From an uncultured Collinsella sp. (lineage in GTDB: Bacteria > Actinomycetota > Coriobacteriia > Coriobacteriales > Coriobacteriaceae): DNA of 64,000 nt. The notes under the pieces are model-generated. The model ran no database searches, was not told where the DNA came from, and saw nothing but the letters and a program-made list of their open reading frames with translations. The stretch covers positions 36,022-100,021 of the forward strand of contig UQLF01000006.1 in the NCBI GenBank assembly GCA_900541875.1, in the 5' to 3' direction. Made by a program: the position numbers and the translations under genes. Of the stretch, positions 26,146 through 34,226 are shown piece after piece (position 1 is the first letter of the stretch; each line of letters opens with the position of its first letter).

Positions 26146-26253
26146 TACCACTGGCAGAATTGCCGTGGTAAAACTCTTGACACTTTTACCAATTAGGGTT
26201 TCAAAATTGTTAGCCTGACGTTTGGTAAAACGTTTTTAGCAGGTTGTTTACCA
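26146..26253. promoter_or_regulatory. Cluster of TGGTAAA/TTTACCA operator-like sites between glgB and the HAD gene
   Basis: TGGTAAAA (26166-26173) and TTTTACCA (26184-26191) form an inverted repeat that surrounds a TTGACA -35-like hexamer (26177-26182). A second pair, TGGTAAAACG (26223) and TTTACCA (26247-26253), follows. TACCAC at 26146-26151 also pairs with GTGGTA at 26165-26170. No clear -10 is seen for the TTGACA. The arrangement suggests one repressor controlling the divergent genes. Confidence 0.55.
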
Positions 26254-26275
26254 TTTGACATCGAAAGGTTCGTTT

Positions 26276-26965
26276 ATGTCCCATACCGCCGCTCCCAAGG
26301 TTGCTTTTATTTTCGATTGCGACGGCACGTTAGTTAATAGCACACCCGTTTGGGCTTATGCTCAGTCAGAGTTATTGCACCGCCACGGGATTGACGTGAC
26401 CGTGGATGACTTTGCCCAATTTGAGCATTTGTCGCTCGAGGACGAGTGCCAGGCCTACCACGACACGTGGGGCATTGGCGCGAATGGCGAGGAGCTGTAT
26501 CGCGAGCTGGGGGAGATTTTGATCGATGGGTACTCCAAGGTTCCGCCGCGCGAGGGTCTCCTGGTATTTTTGGAGCAGGCGAAGGCGGCGGGCATTGCCA
26601 TGTGCGTGGCTACGTCCACGCCGGCCGAGCTGGTGCAGTCTGCGCTCGCAGGTGCGGGGCTCGACGCTTACATGGAGTTTGTTACCACGACGGGTGAGGC
26701 GGGACGCTCCAAACAGTTCCCCGATGTGTATGAACTTGCGCTGCGCCGTCTGGAGGAACGCCACGGGCACAAGTTTGAGCGCGCTTGGGTGTTTGAGGAC
26801 GCCGTCTTTGGCTTAAAGAGCTCTGGCTCCGCCGGCTTTAAGCGCGTAGGTATTTATGACCCGCACGGCCGCATGAAGCGCGACGAGGTGCGTTCCAACT
26901 GCGATATCTTTATCGACAGCTACGAGGACCTGGATCTGGCCCGCGTGCTTTCGTTTAAGGGATAG
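26276..26965 (+). CDS. HAD-superfamily phosphatase, beta-phosphoglucomutase-like
   Basis: 229 residues. FIFDCDGTLVNS near 11-22 is HAD motif I (DxD), CVATSTPAELV is motif II, and WVFEDAVFGLKSSGSAGFKRVG is the motif III/IV region. The helical cap (residues ~25-90) is of the beta-phosphoglucomutase/sugar phosphatase type. A beta-phosphoglucomutase would suit the maltodextrin context, but substrate cannot be read from sequence. The start at 26276 has GAAAGG upstream. It shares the operator-rich upstream region with glgB and is followed 9 bp later by thiN. Confidence 0.85.
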   Translation: MSHTAAPKVAFIFDCDGTLVNSTPVWAYAQSELLHRHGIDVTVDDFAQFEHLSLEDECQAYHDTWGIGANGEELYRELGEILIDGYSKVPPREGLLVFLEQAKAAGIAMCVATSTPAELVQSALAGAGLDAYMEFVTTTGEAGRSKQFPDVYELALRRLEERHGHKFERAWVFEDAVFGLKSSGSAGFKRVGIYDPHGRMKRDEVRSNCDIFIDSYEDLDLARVLSFKG

Positions 26966-26974
26966 GCGAGGGCT

Positions 26975-27640
26975 GTGGCTTGCAAGGTATTAGTGGTCTG
27001 CGGCTCGCCCGTGGTGGCGAGCATGGATCTGTTGCGTAGGCTAGCAGGGGGGTGCGACCACGTTGTCGCCGTGGACCGCGGACTCGATGCGCTGCTGGGC
27101 GCTGGCCTGAGCTGCGACGTCTATGTGGGGGATGCCGACACGGTGAGTGATGCGGGTCGTGCGTTGGTCGATGCCGCCACCGACTTTGAAGTTGAGCGCC
27201 ACGACCCGTACAAGGACTATACCGATCTGGCGCTCGCGCTCGATTCCGTCCGGCGTCGCTGGCCGGGTGCCGAAGTGGTTGCAACCTGCGCCACCGGCGG
27301 CCGGCCGGATATGGCCCTGTCCGTCCTAGGCCTACTAGCAGCCTACAAAGATGCCCCCGTCTGGATCAAAGTAGACGAAGTGACGGCCAGAATCCTGCAC
27401 CAGGACGAAACCTGGACCATCGAAAACGCCGAGGGCAAAACCTTCTCTATCATCGCGATCGCCCCAGAAACGGTAATAAGCGAACACGGCCTAGAATGGG
27501 AACTAAACCATTCCCCGCTAGGACTCTTGGCGGATACAGGCATCAGCAACGTCGTCAGGTCAACCGCAAAGATTACCGTCCACCAAGGAACTGCAATAGC
27601 GTATTTGTTACATGAGGGTTTTATCGGGACGGTGGGTTAA
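26975..27640 (+). CDS. thiN: Thiamine pyrophosphokinase
   Basis: 221 residues, GTG start. VAVDRGLDALLGAGLSCDVYVGDADTVSD near 31-59 has the family's GD.D(S/T) metal/ATP motif in the variant form GDADT. YKDYTDLALALDS and CATGGRPDM are the other conserved blocks, and the C-terminal half is the thiamine-binding beta domain. It makes thiamine diphosphate from thiamine and ATP. The last 15 nt form the left arm of the hairpin at 27626-27687. Confidence 0.9.
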   Translation: MACKVLVVCGSPVVASMDLLRRLAGGCDHVVAVDRGLDALLGAGLSCDVYVGDADTVSDAGRALVDAATDFEVERHDPYKDYTDLALALDSVRRRWPGAEVVATCATGGRPDMALSVLGLLAAYKDAPVWIKVDEVTARILHQDETWTIENAEGKTFSIIAIAPETVISEHGLEWELNHSPLGLLADTGISNVVRSTAKITVHQGTAIAYLLHEGFIGTVG

Positions 27641-27687
27641 TTGACTGATTTTGCCGAAGTCAAAATCAGTCAATTCAGCCCCGTCCC
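27626..27687. repeat. Long hairpin at the thiN stop
   Basis: Arms of about 27 bp (27626-27653 and 27661-27687; ends GGGACGG and CCGTCCC, inner TTAATTGACTGATTTTG). The right arm shares GTCAATTCAGCCC with 12170-12182. There is no T-run afterwards, so it is related to the repeat families more than to a classical terminator. Confidence 0.75.
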
Positions 27688-27728
27688 AGGAAAACCCGTA
27701 AGGCGGACAATCAATCCAAAATTCCCCC

Positions 27729-27757
27729 TTGCATCCCCGTAAACATTCCCCTATAGT
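27729..27757 (+). promoter_or_regulatory. tRNA-Ala promoter
   Basis: TTGCAT (27729-27734), 17-bp spacer and TATAGT (27752-27757), 13 nt before the mature tRNA 5' end. Confidence 0.7.
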
Positions 27758-27770
27758 ATCTCCTCGTCAC

Positions 27771-27846
27771 GGGGGCGTAGCTCAGCTGGGAGAGCGCTTG
27801 ACTGGCAGTCAAGAGGTCAGGGGTTCGATCCCCCTCGTCTCCACCA
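27771..27846 (+). tRNA. tRNA-Ala (anticodon GGC)
   Basis: 76 nt with encoded CCA. Acceptor arms GGGGGCG/CGTCTCC pair with two G-T pairs. The D arm is GCTC/GAGC, the anticodon stem CTTGA/TCAAG with loop CTGGCAG gives GGC, and the T arm is AGGGG/CCCCT with TTCGATC. Confidence 0.95.
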
Positions 27847-27856
27847 TCGTGAATGC

Positions 27857-27886
27857 AAAGGCCTTCGGAATCCCGAAGGCCTTTTT
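27857..27886 (+). terminator. tRNA-Ala terminator
   Basis: AAGGCCTTCGG / CCGAAGGCCTT stem with 4-nt loop followed by TTTTT, 11 nt after the tRNA CCA. Confidence 0.9.
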
Positions 27887-27970
27887 CATGCAAAAATACC
27901 TTGTGCCACAAACCCCACCTACGCCAACAAAAAGTTGCGCAATTTATTTCCCATGTCTGTACATAGTTTG

Positions 27971-28075
27971 TTAGACAAACGCGATTACCAGTGCAGCCCA
28001 CTGCTCCAGTTGGGCTTCAGGAACGCTCCCAATTATTGCCAGCACCCCAATAACCTGCGTCAACGTGAACAACAT
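27971..28075 (-). CDS. Candidate 34-residue membrane peptide
   Basis: A short minus-strand frame from ATG at 28073-28075 to TAA at 27971-27973, with AAGGGGG 10 nt upstream. The product is one hydrophobic span (TQVIGVLAIIGSVPEAQ, then LVIAFV at the C-terminus). It resembles small holin-like or type I toxin-like peptides only in composition. No homologue can be named; it may be chance in a 780-nt gap. Confidence 0.25.
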   Translation of the reverse strand: MLFTLTQVIGVLAIIGSVPEAQLEQWAALVIAFV

Positions 28076-28187
28076 TCCAAAACAACCCCCTTAAGCACGT
28101 CAAATGAACGATATGTTGTCCAACGCAGCCCAAATCAGTTTCATTAACAGCTTGTGCTAGGATACATACCGTTACATGGGTTCAACT

Positions 28188-28268
28188 GTGCTCGCGGCTC
28201 CAGTAAGCCATAAAGCGCAGGGTCGATCAGCATCCGGCCGTAACGGCGGTGCCAGAAACACCACGAGC
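28188..28268 (+). promoter_or_regulatory. Structured leader region of the polysaccharide locus, part 1
   Basis: A closing stem GCTCG (28190-28194)/CGAGC (28264-28268) encloses hairpins GGCT/AGCC (28196-28209), GCCG-TAA-CGGC (28237-28247) and GGTG/CACC (28248-28262). Together they look like a folded multi-branch RNA about 350 nt before the NusG-paralogue gene. GGCGGT at 28245-28250 is the core of the RfaH ops element, but the rest of ops is not matched. Confidence 0.45.
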
Positions 28269-28373
28269 TCCAATAAAGAAGTCATGCGACGTTACTTATT
28301 TGCATTGAGTTAATTCACAGGTGTAAATAGTTATTAGGTTGCATGTCAAAGCGTAACAGCCTTACAGCTGTTT

Positions 28374-28593
28374 GCGTGCGGTCCAGTTTTGTTCCCGCTT
28401 GACTGGTTCGCACGCAGCCAGCTGGGGACGCGGTCATTTTGCGATACACGTCCGCGTCTCTAGCAACTGCGCTTATACATACCGTTCACGGTGGGGCAGA
28501 GCCACGCGCTTGTCTAACTGGGCTCAGGGTTTGAATATGGAGCGCCTTCGCGCACAAGCGCCCTGGCGAAGCCATACCCAAACCCCGTGAGCC
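28374..28593 (+). promoter_or_regulatory. Leader hairpins immediately upstream of the NusG paralogue
   Basis: Three stems stand in a row. GCGTGCG/CGCACGC (28374-28380 with 28409-28415) has an inner CCAGT/ACTGG. GACGCGG/CCGCGTC pairs 28427-28433 with 28452-28458. A long hairpin spans 28521-28593, with outer GGCTCA/TGAGCC, middle GGTTTG region against CAAACCC and inner CTTCGC/GCGAAG. None has a T-run, so they are not terminators. NusG paralogues of the LoaP type act on leader RNA hairpins, which fits the position. Confidence 0.55.
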
Positions 28594-28622
28594 ACACGTA
28601 AGACAGCAAGGGGGTGGTGCTC

Positions 28623-29168
28623 GTGTGGTATGTGATCCAGGTCATTAACGGCCGCGAAGACGTAATGCGCGAGCGCATTGAGCGTATGGTGCCGGCTGGT
28701 GCCATGCAGGAGCTCTTTTATCCCCAGTTTCAAACCGAAATTAAAGTACACGGCGAATGGGTCAATACGACCAAGCCGTTGTTCCCCGGTTATCTCATCT
28801 GCGATACGGCAGACCCCCGCACCGTTCAACAGTATTTGCTGCGCATGGACGACTTTGCCCGGGTGCTATCCCAGGACGGTCAGTTTGTGCCGCTGGCAAA
28901 AGAAGAGGTCCAGCTTATTGGCGGCTTTACGCATAGGGGAGACCGCGTGGTGCCCATGAGCGAGGCCCTAAAAGACGGTGACCAGGTCATAGTGACGGCA
29001 GGTCCGCTGTTGGGCCACGAAGGCCTTATCAAAACCATTAACAGACGCAAGAGCACTGCTTATTTGGAGCTCGACCTGTGCGGTCGACGAGTGACTACGC
29101 GCGTTGGCCTTGCCGTGCTTTCGGTCGAGCAGCGTGTAATGCGAAACCTTAAAAAGGCGATCGCCTAG
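28623..29168 (+). CDS. NusG-family antiterminator paralogue (LoaP/RfaH-like)
   Basis: 181 residues. The N-terminal NGN domain begins WYVIQVINGREDVMRERI, and PLFPGYLICDT near 55 is the family's GY block. The KOW domain covers about 125-181 (VIVTAGPLLGHEGLIKTIN). Specialised NusG paralogues stand at the head of polysaccharide or antibiotic operons and let polymerase read through long operons. This one heads a 16-kb capsule-type locus and follows a long hairpin-rich leader. GTG at 28623 is preferred to the GTGs at 28614 and 28617, because AAGGGGG lies 8 nt upstream and the product starts (M)WYVIQ. Confidence 0.88.
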   Translation: MWYVIQVINGREDVMRERIERMVPAGAMQELFYPQFQTEIKVHGEWVNTTKPLFPGYLICDTADPRTVQQYLLRMDDFARVLSQDGQFVPLAKEEVQLIGGFTHRGDRVVPMSEALKDGDQVIVTAGPLLGHEGLIKTINRRKSTAYLELDLCGRRVTTRVGLAVLSVEQRVMRNLKKAIA

Positions 29169-29183
29169 CTGCGGGCTGTCGCT

Positions 29184-29984
29184 ATGCAGAACAGGGAGGA
29201 TCCCCGACTTGGGGACGAAGTGTTGGAAGAGAACGTGTCGGATAAACCTCAATATGCAACGGATGCGCCCGCGGGGGCGGCGCTCATCGCTCGGGCCATG
29301 GAACGGCGTGAGGGCGCCGGTCGCTACAAGGCCATGCAATCCATCATGGACTGGGATCGCTCGCGCCTGGCCTACCGTGCCGTTAAGCGCGCGTTCGTCA
29401 TCGTATTCAGCAGTGTCGCGCTCGTCGCTATCGCGATCCCAAGCCTAATTCTCGCCGCGGCCATCCGGTTGGAGAGCGAGGGCAGCCCCTTCTACAGCCA
29501 GATCCGCGTGGGACAGACCCGCCCCGACGGCAGCCTGACAACATTCCGCATGTGGAAGTTCCGTTCCATGTACAAGGACGCCGACGAGCGCCTCGTCGAG
29601 CTAATGGATCAAAACGAGATCGACGGCGCCATGTTCAAGATGAAGGAGGATCCGCGCATCACCAAGATCGGTAAATTCATCCGCAAACATTCCATCGACG
29701 AGTTCCCGCAGTTCCTGAATGTGTTCCTGGGCCAGATGTCGGTCGTGGGCCCGCGTCCGCCGTTGCCGAATGAGGTGGCCGAGTACACCGAGTACGACCT
29801 ACAGCGCCTGGCCGTGAAGCCCGGCATTACCGGATGGTGGCAGGTTACTGATCGAAACTCAACTGGTTTCGACGGTATGGTACAGCGAGATCTTGAGTAC
29901 ATTGCGAGGCGTGGCATTCTCACCGACTTAAGGATTATCGCCCTCACCGTTATTGAAGTAATCACGGGAAAGGGTGCGTTTTAG
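29184..29984 (+). CDS. Undecaprenyl-phosphate sugar phosphotransferase (priming transferase)
   Basis: 266 residues. A single membrane segment near 67-92 (AFVIVFSSVALVAIAIPSLI) is followed by the bacterial sugar transferase domain: FRMWKFRSMYKDADE near 112-126, SIDEFPQFLNVFLGQMSVVG near 170-189, PRPPLP, and GITGWWQVTDR near 213-223. It transfers the first sugar phosphate to undecaprenyl phosphate at the inner membrane face. It lacks the extra transmembrane half of WcaJ-type enzymes, so it is the short form. The start could also be GTG at 29235, which has a better GGAAGAG site. Confidence 0.92.
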   Translation: MQNREDPRLGDEVLEENVSDKPQYATDAPAGAALIARAMERREGAGRYKAMQSIMDWDRSRLAYRAVKRAFVIVFSSVALVAIAIPSLILAAAIRLESEGSPFYSQIRVGQTRPDGSLTTFRMWKFRSMYKDADERLVELMDQNEIDGAMFKMKEDPRITKIGKFIRKHSIDEFPQFLNVFLGQMSVVGPRPPLPNEVAEYTEYDLQRLAVKPGITGWWQVTDRNSTGFDGMVQRDLEYIARRGILTDLRIIALTVIEVITGKGAF

Positions 29985-30035
29985 TGCTTAAGTCCTATCA
30001 TCATTATCCCGAATTAAACCGTGTGCCCGTGATCG

Positions 30036-30761
30036 ATGTCCCGATCACGGGGCACCAATATGTCTGAATGCGTCGATTTCATTACCCATAATATCGATAA
30101 TCTGTATGGCGAGTATATCTGCGTCTCTAACGCCCATACGTCGGTCATGGCCCATGACGATCCCAGCTACTGGTCCTGTCAGGCTGAGTCCGTTATGTCC
30201 GTTCCCGATGGGAAGCCCCTATCGGTTGTCGGCCGAAAGACGGTCACGACGATGGGGCGCGTGACCGGTCCGGATCTGATGCGCGAGATTTTCAGTATTT
30301 CCGCTCAGCACGGATGGAGCCATTACTTCTACGGCAACGAACAGAAAAACCTCGAGGCGCTCAAGGAATCGCTTCAGGAAGAGTATCCAGGCTTGGAAAT
30401 TGCTGGCATGGAGCCTTCCGTCTTTCGTCCGCTTTCCGATGGCGAGAAACGAGACCTTTCACGACGCATTGCCGATTCTGGCGCCGACTTTGCATGGATT
30501 GCACTTGGCGCTCCGCGCCAGGAAGTCCTCATGCATGAGCTTAAAGGCGGCCCTCAGCCACTGATGATCGGCGTAGGGGGAGCCTTCAACGTCCTCGCCG
30601 GCGTGGTGCCGGAGGCACCGATTTGGATGCAGAACCTAAGTCTCGAGTGGCTATACCGCCTGATGCAGGAACCGAAGCGACTATTCAAACGATATCTCGT
30701 TACTAATACCAAATTTCTCTTTTACCAGTTCACGGGCGCTAAACGCAAGGAAGGCAAGTAG
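30036..30761 (+). CDS. WecG/TagA/CpsF-family glycosyltransferase, frameshifted at the 5' end
   Basis: 241 residues as an open frame, GT26 family. GPDLMREIFSISAQHG, FYGNEQKNLEALKESL, WIALGAPRQEVLMHE and GVGGAFNVLAG are the family blocks. It adds the second sugar to the lipid-linked primer. The expected N-terminus lies in another frame starting at GTG 29984 (overlapping the previous stop as TAGTG) and reading LNRVPVIDVPITG. Removing one G from the GGGG run at 30049-30052 joins the frames as VPVIDVPITGTNMSECVDFI. As written, translation must start at 30036 or 30060 and loses the first strand of the fold. Confidence 0.85.
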   Translation: MSRSRGTNMSECVDFITHNIDNLYGEYICVSNAHTSVMAHDDPSYWSCQAESVMSVPDGKPLSVVGRKTVTTMGRVTGPDLMREIFSISAQHGWSHYFYGNEQKNLEALKESLQEEYPGLEIAGMEPSVFRPLSDGEKRDLSRRIADSGADFAWIALGAPRQEVLMHELKGGPQPLMIGVGGAFNVLAGVVPEAPIWMQNLSLEWLYRLMQEPKRLFKRYLVTNTKFLFYQFTGAKRKEGK

Positions 30762-31820
30762 ATGAAACCCACCACCGCATTCAAGGACAAGACCCTCATG
30801 ATCACGGGCGGCACCGGCTCGTTCGGCAACACCGTGCTCAAGCACTTCATGAACACCGACCTGGCCGAGATCCGCATCTTCTCCCGCGACGAGAAGAAGC
30901 AGGACGACATGCGCCACCGCCTGCAGGAGAGGTCCCCCGAGCTCGCCTCCAAGGTGCGCTTCTTCATCGGCGACGTCCGCAACGCCCAGTCGGTGCGCGA
31001 CGCCATGCACGGGGTCGACTACATCTTCCACGCCGCCGCCCTGAAGCAGGTTCCCTCCTGCGAGTTCTTCCCCATGGAGGCCGTGCGTACCAACGTCATC
31101 GGCACGGACAACGTTCTGCACGCCGCCATCGACGAGGGCGTGGACCGCGTCGTGTGCCTGTCCACCGACAAGGCGGCCTACCCCATCAACGCCATGGGCA
31201 AGTCCAAGGCCATGATGGAGTCCATCATCTACGCCAACGCCCGAAACGGCGCCGGCCGCACCACCATATGCTGCACCCGCTACGGCAACGTCATGTGCTC
31301 GCGCGGCAGCGTCATCCCGCTGTTCATCGACCGCATCCGCAAGGGCGAGCCGCTGACGGTCACCGACCCGAACATGACCCGCTTCCTGATGAACCTGGAC
31401 GAGGCGGTCGACCTCGTGCAGTTCGCCTTCGAGCACGCCAACCCCGGCGACCTGTTCATCCAGAAGGCGCCTGCCTCCACCATCGGCGACCTCGCCGAGG
31501 CGGTCCAGGAGGTCTTCGGCCGCGTGGGCACCCAGGTGATCGGCACCCGTCACGGTGAGAAGCTCTTCGAGACCCTCATGACCCGCGAGGAGCGCCTGCG
31601 CGCCGAGGACATGGGCGGCTACTACCGCGTGGCATGCGACTCGCGCGACCTGAACTACGACAAGTTCGTCGTAGACGGCGAGGTGGAGACCCAGGCCGAC
31701 GAGTCCTACACCTCCCACAACACCGAGAGGCTCGACGTGGAGGGCACCATCGCCAAGATCAAGACCGCCGAGTACGTACAGCTGGCGCTCGAGGGCCGCG
31801 AGCACGAGGCGGTGCAGTAG
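30762..31820 (+). CDS. capE: UDP-N-acetylglucosamine 4,6-dehydratase/5-epimerase (CapE/FnlA type)
   Basis: 352 residues. Short-chain dehydrogenase fold with MITGGTGSFGNTVL near 13-26 binding NAD(P). In place of the usual Tyr-x3-Lys the catalytic region reads INAMGKSKAMME, the Met-x3-Lys form known for the CapE/FnlA/WbjB group. The pathway makes UDP-N-acetyl-L-fucosamine together with the next two genes. GGAAGG lies upstream; the stop is directly followed by capF. Very GC-rich third positions (GCC, CGC, AAG, GAG) contrast with the AT-rich genes further down the locus. Confidence 0.9.
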   Translation: MKPTTAFKDKTLMITGGTGSFGNTVLKHFMNTDLAEIRIFSRDEKKQDDMRHRLQERSPELASKVRFFIGDVRNAQSVRDAMHGVDYIFHAAALKQVPSCEFFPMEAVRTNVIGTDNVLHAAIDEGVDRVVCLSTDKAAYPINAMGKSKAMMESIIYANARNGAGRTTICCTRYGNVMCSRGSVIPLFIDRIRKGEPLTVTDPNMTRFLMNLDEAVDLVQFAFEHANPGDLFIQKAPASTIGDLAEAVQEVFGRVGTQVIGTRHGEKLFETLMTREERLRAEDMGGYYRVACDSRDLNYDKFVVDGEVETQADESYTSHNTERLDVEGTIAKIKTAEYVQLALEGREHEAVQ

Positions 31821-31821
31821 G

Positions 31822-33037
31822 GTGCGTGTCCTCGTCACCGGCGCCAGGGGCTTCGTAGGGAAAAACCTCTGCTACGCCCTCAAGAACATAAGGGACGGCA
31901 AGGACCGCCGCGAGAAGTATCAGGGGCTGCTCCCGCTCGAGGTCATGGAGTATGACCTCGACTCGACGCCCGAGGAGCTGGAAGGCTACTGCTCCCGCGC
32001 CGACTTCGTCTTCAACCTGGCCGGCGTCAACCGCCCCAAGGACCAGGCGGAGTTCATGGAGGGCAACTTCGGGTTCGCCTCCACGCTGCTGGATGCCCTC
32101 GAGCGCCACGGGAACACGTGCCCCGTCATGCTCTCCAGCTCCGCGCAGGCGAGCCTTTCCGGCCGTTTCAAGGGCTCGGTCTACGGCGAGTCGAAACTGG
32201 CGGGGGAGGGCCTGTTCCGCGATTATTCCGAGCGCACGGGCGCCCCGGTGCTCATCTACCGCTTCCCCAACCTCTACGGCAAGTGGTGCCGCCCGCGCTA
32301 CAACTCCGCCGTGGCCACCTTCTGCGACGCCATCGCCAACGGCCGCCCCTACACCGTCAACGACCCCTCGGTGGAGCTGGAGCTCCTCTACATCGACGAC
32401 CTCGTCGACGAGATGCTGGGCGCCCTGCTGGGGGAGGAGCACCGCTGCGGATACGAGGGGCTCGAGCGCGTCGACGGTGATGATTTCTGCTACGTCCCCG
32501 GGACCGACGTGAAAACCCTGGGCGAGATCGTCTACCTGCTGGGCAGCTTCCGCGACAGCCGCGAGACGCTTTCGGTGCCGGACCTTTCCGAGGGATCCTT
32601 CTCCAAGAAGCTCTGGAGCACGTTCCTGTCCTACTACGAGCCGGGGCACTTCGCCTACTGTCTGAAGCCCAACACCGACGAGCGCGGCTCGTTCACCGAG
32701 TTCCTGCGCACGCCGGAGCGCGGCCAGGTCTCCATCAACGTCTCGAAGCCCGGCATCACCAAGGGCAACCACTGGCACATGAACAAGTGGGAGAGGTTCC
32801 TGGTGGTCTCCGGCAACGCCTCCATCAAGTTGAGGAAGGTGGGGGGACTCCGATGGAAACCCATTCCCCGTCGACGAGTACGTCGTCTCCGGCTCGGACA
32901 TGCGCGCCGTGGAGATGATCCCCGGCTACACGCACTCCATCACCAACCTGTCCGACACCGAGGACCTCGTGACGGTAATGTGGGCCAACGAGCCCTTCGA
33001 CCCCGAGAACCCCGACACCTACTACGAGGAGGTCTAG
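31822..33037 (+). pseudogene. capF: CapF/FnlB-type reductase-cupin protein, frameshifted near the 3' end
   Basis: GTG start. The N-terminal reductase domain (VLVTGARGFVGKNL, then YGESKLAGEGL) and most of the cupin domain (GITKGNHWHMNKWERFLVVSG) read in one frame to KLRKVG at about 32843. The rest of the cupin continues in the next frame (NPFPVDEYVVSG, IPGYTHSITNLSDTEDL, NPDTYYEEV) to TAG at 33035-33037, 4 nt before the following ATG. One extra G in the run at 32841-32846 causes the shift. As read, the frame runs on to 33090 with an unrelated Arg-rich end. The lost part carries a metal-ligand His of the cupin. Confidence 0.85.
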
Positions 33038-33041
33038 CCGC

Positions 33042-34226
33042 ATGGGCAAGGACTATTCCGATATCGCATTCAAGGACGACGGCCGCCTGAAGCTGCTGAT
33101 CATCGTGGGCACCCGCCCCGAGGTCATCCGCCTGTCCGAGGTCATCAAGAAGTGCCGCCGCCACTTCGACTGCCTGCTGGCGCACACCGGGCAGAACTAC
33201 GACTACACGCTCAACGGCATCTTCTTTCGCGACCTGTCGCTGGACGACCCGGACGTCTACCTGGACGCCGTGGGCTCTGACCTGGGCGAGACCGTCGGTA
33301 ACATCATCGCGGCGAGCTACAAGCTCATGGTCGAGGTCCAGCCCGACGCGCTACTCATCCTGGGCGACACCAACAGCTGCCTTTCCGCCATCGCGGCCAA
33401 GCGACTGCACATTCCAATCTTCCACATGGAGGCGGGCAACCGCTGCAAGGACGAGTGCCTGCCCGAGGAGACCAACCGCCGCATCGTCGACGTGATCTCC
33501 GATGTCAACCTGGCCTACTCCGAGCACGCCCGCCGCTACCTCAAGGACACCGGCTGCGCCCCGGAGCGCACCTACGTCACGGGCTCTCCCATGGCGGAGG
33601 TCCTGCGCGCGAACCTGGACAAGATCGAGGCTTCTGACATCCTCTCCGAGCTCGGTCTGGAGCCCAAGCGCTACATGCTGCTCTCCGCCCACCGCGAGGA
33701 GAACATCGACACCGAGGCGAACTTCACGAGCCTGTTCTCCGCGATCAACGCCCTGGCCGAGAAATACGACATGCCGATCCTGTACTCCTGCCACCCGCGC
33801 TCCCGCAAGCGCCTGGAGGCCACCGCCTTCCAGCTGGACCCGCGCGTGCGCATGCACGAGCCTATGGGCTTCCACGACTACAACTGCCTGCAGATGAACG
33901 CCTTCGCGGTGGTCTCCGACTCCGGCACCCTTCCCGAGGAGTCGAGCTTCTTCGCGAGCGTCGGCCGCCCGTTCCCGGCGGTGTGCATCCGCACCTCCAC
34001 CGAGCGCCCCGAGGCGCTGGACAAGGCGTGCTTCACGCTCGCCGGCATCTCCGAGAAGGGGCTTCTGCAGGCCGTCCACACCGCCGTCGAGCTCGACGCA
34101 GAGGGGTCGCTGCCCGAGGCGCCCGTTCCCGACTACGCCGACGAGACCGTGTCCACCAAGGTGGTCAAGATCATCCAGAGCTACGCCGGCGTCGTGGACA
34201 AGATGGTGTGGAGGAAGAGCATTTAA
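33042..34226 (+). CDS. capG: UDP-N-acetylhexosamine 2-epimerase of the CapG/FnlC type
   Basis: 394 residues. GT-B-like fold of the WecB epimerases: LLIIVGTRPEVIRLSEVI near 17-34, HTGQNYDYTLN, IFHMEAGNRCKDECLPEETNR and VSDSGTLPEESSF. With capE and capF it would complete UDP-N-acetyl-L-fucosamine synthesis. The stop overlaps the next ATG (TAATG). Shares the GC-rich codon pattern of capE/F. Confidence 0.9.
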   Translation: MGKDYSDIAFKDDGRLKLLIIVGTRPEVIRLSEVIKKCRRHFDCLLAHTGQNYDYTLNGIFFRDLSLDDPDVYLDAVGSDLGETVGNIIAASYKLMVEVQPDALLILGDTNSCLSAIAAKRLHIPIFHMEAGNRCKDECLPEETNRRIVDVISDVNLAYSEHARRYLKDTGCAPERTYVTGSPMAEVLRANLDKIEASDILSELGLEPKRYMLLSAHREENIDTEANFTSLFSAINALAEKYDMPILYSCHPRSRKRLEATAFQLDPRVRMHEPMGFHDYNCLQMNAFAVVSDSGTLPEESSFFASVGRPFPAVCIRTSTERPEALDKACFTLAGISEKGLLQAVHTAVELDAEGSLPEAPVPDYADETVSTKVVKIIQSYAGVVDKMVWRKSI

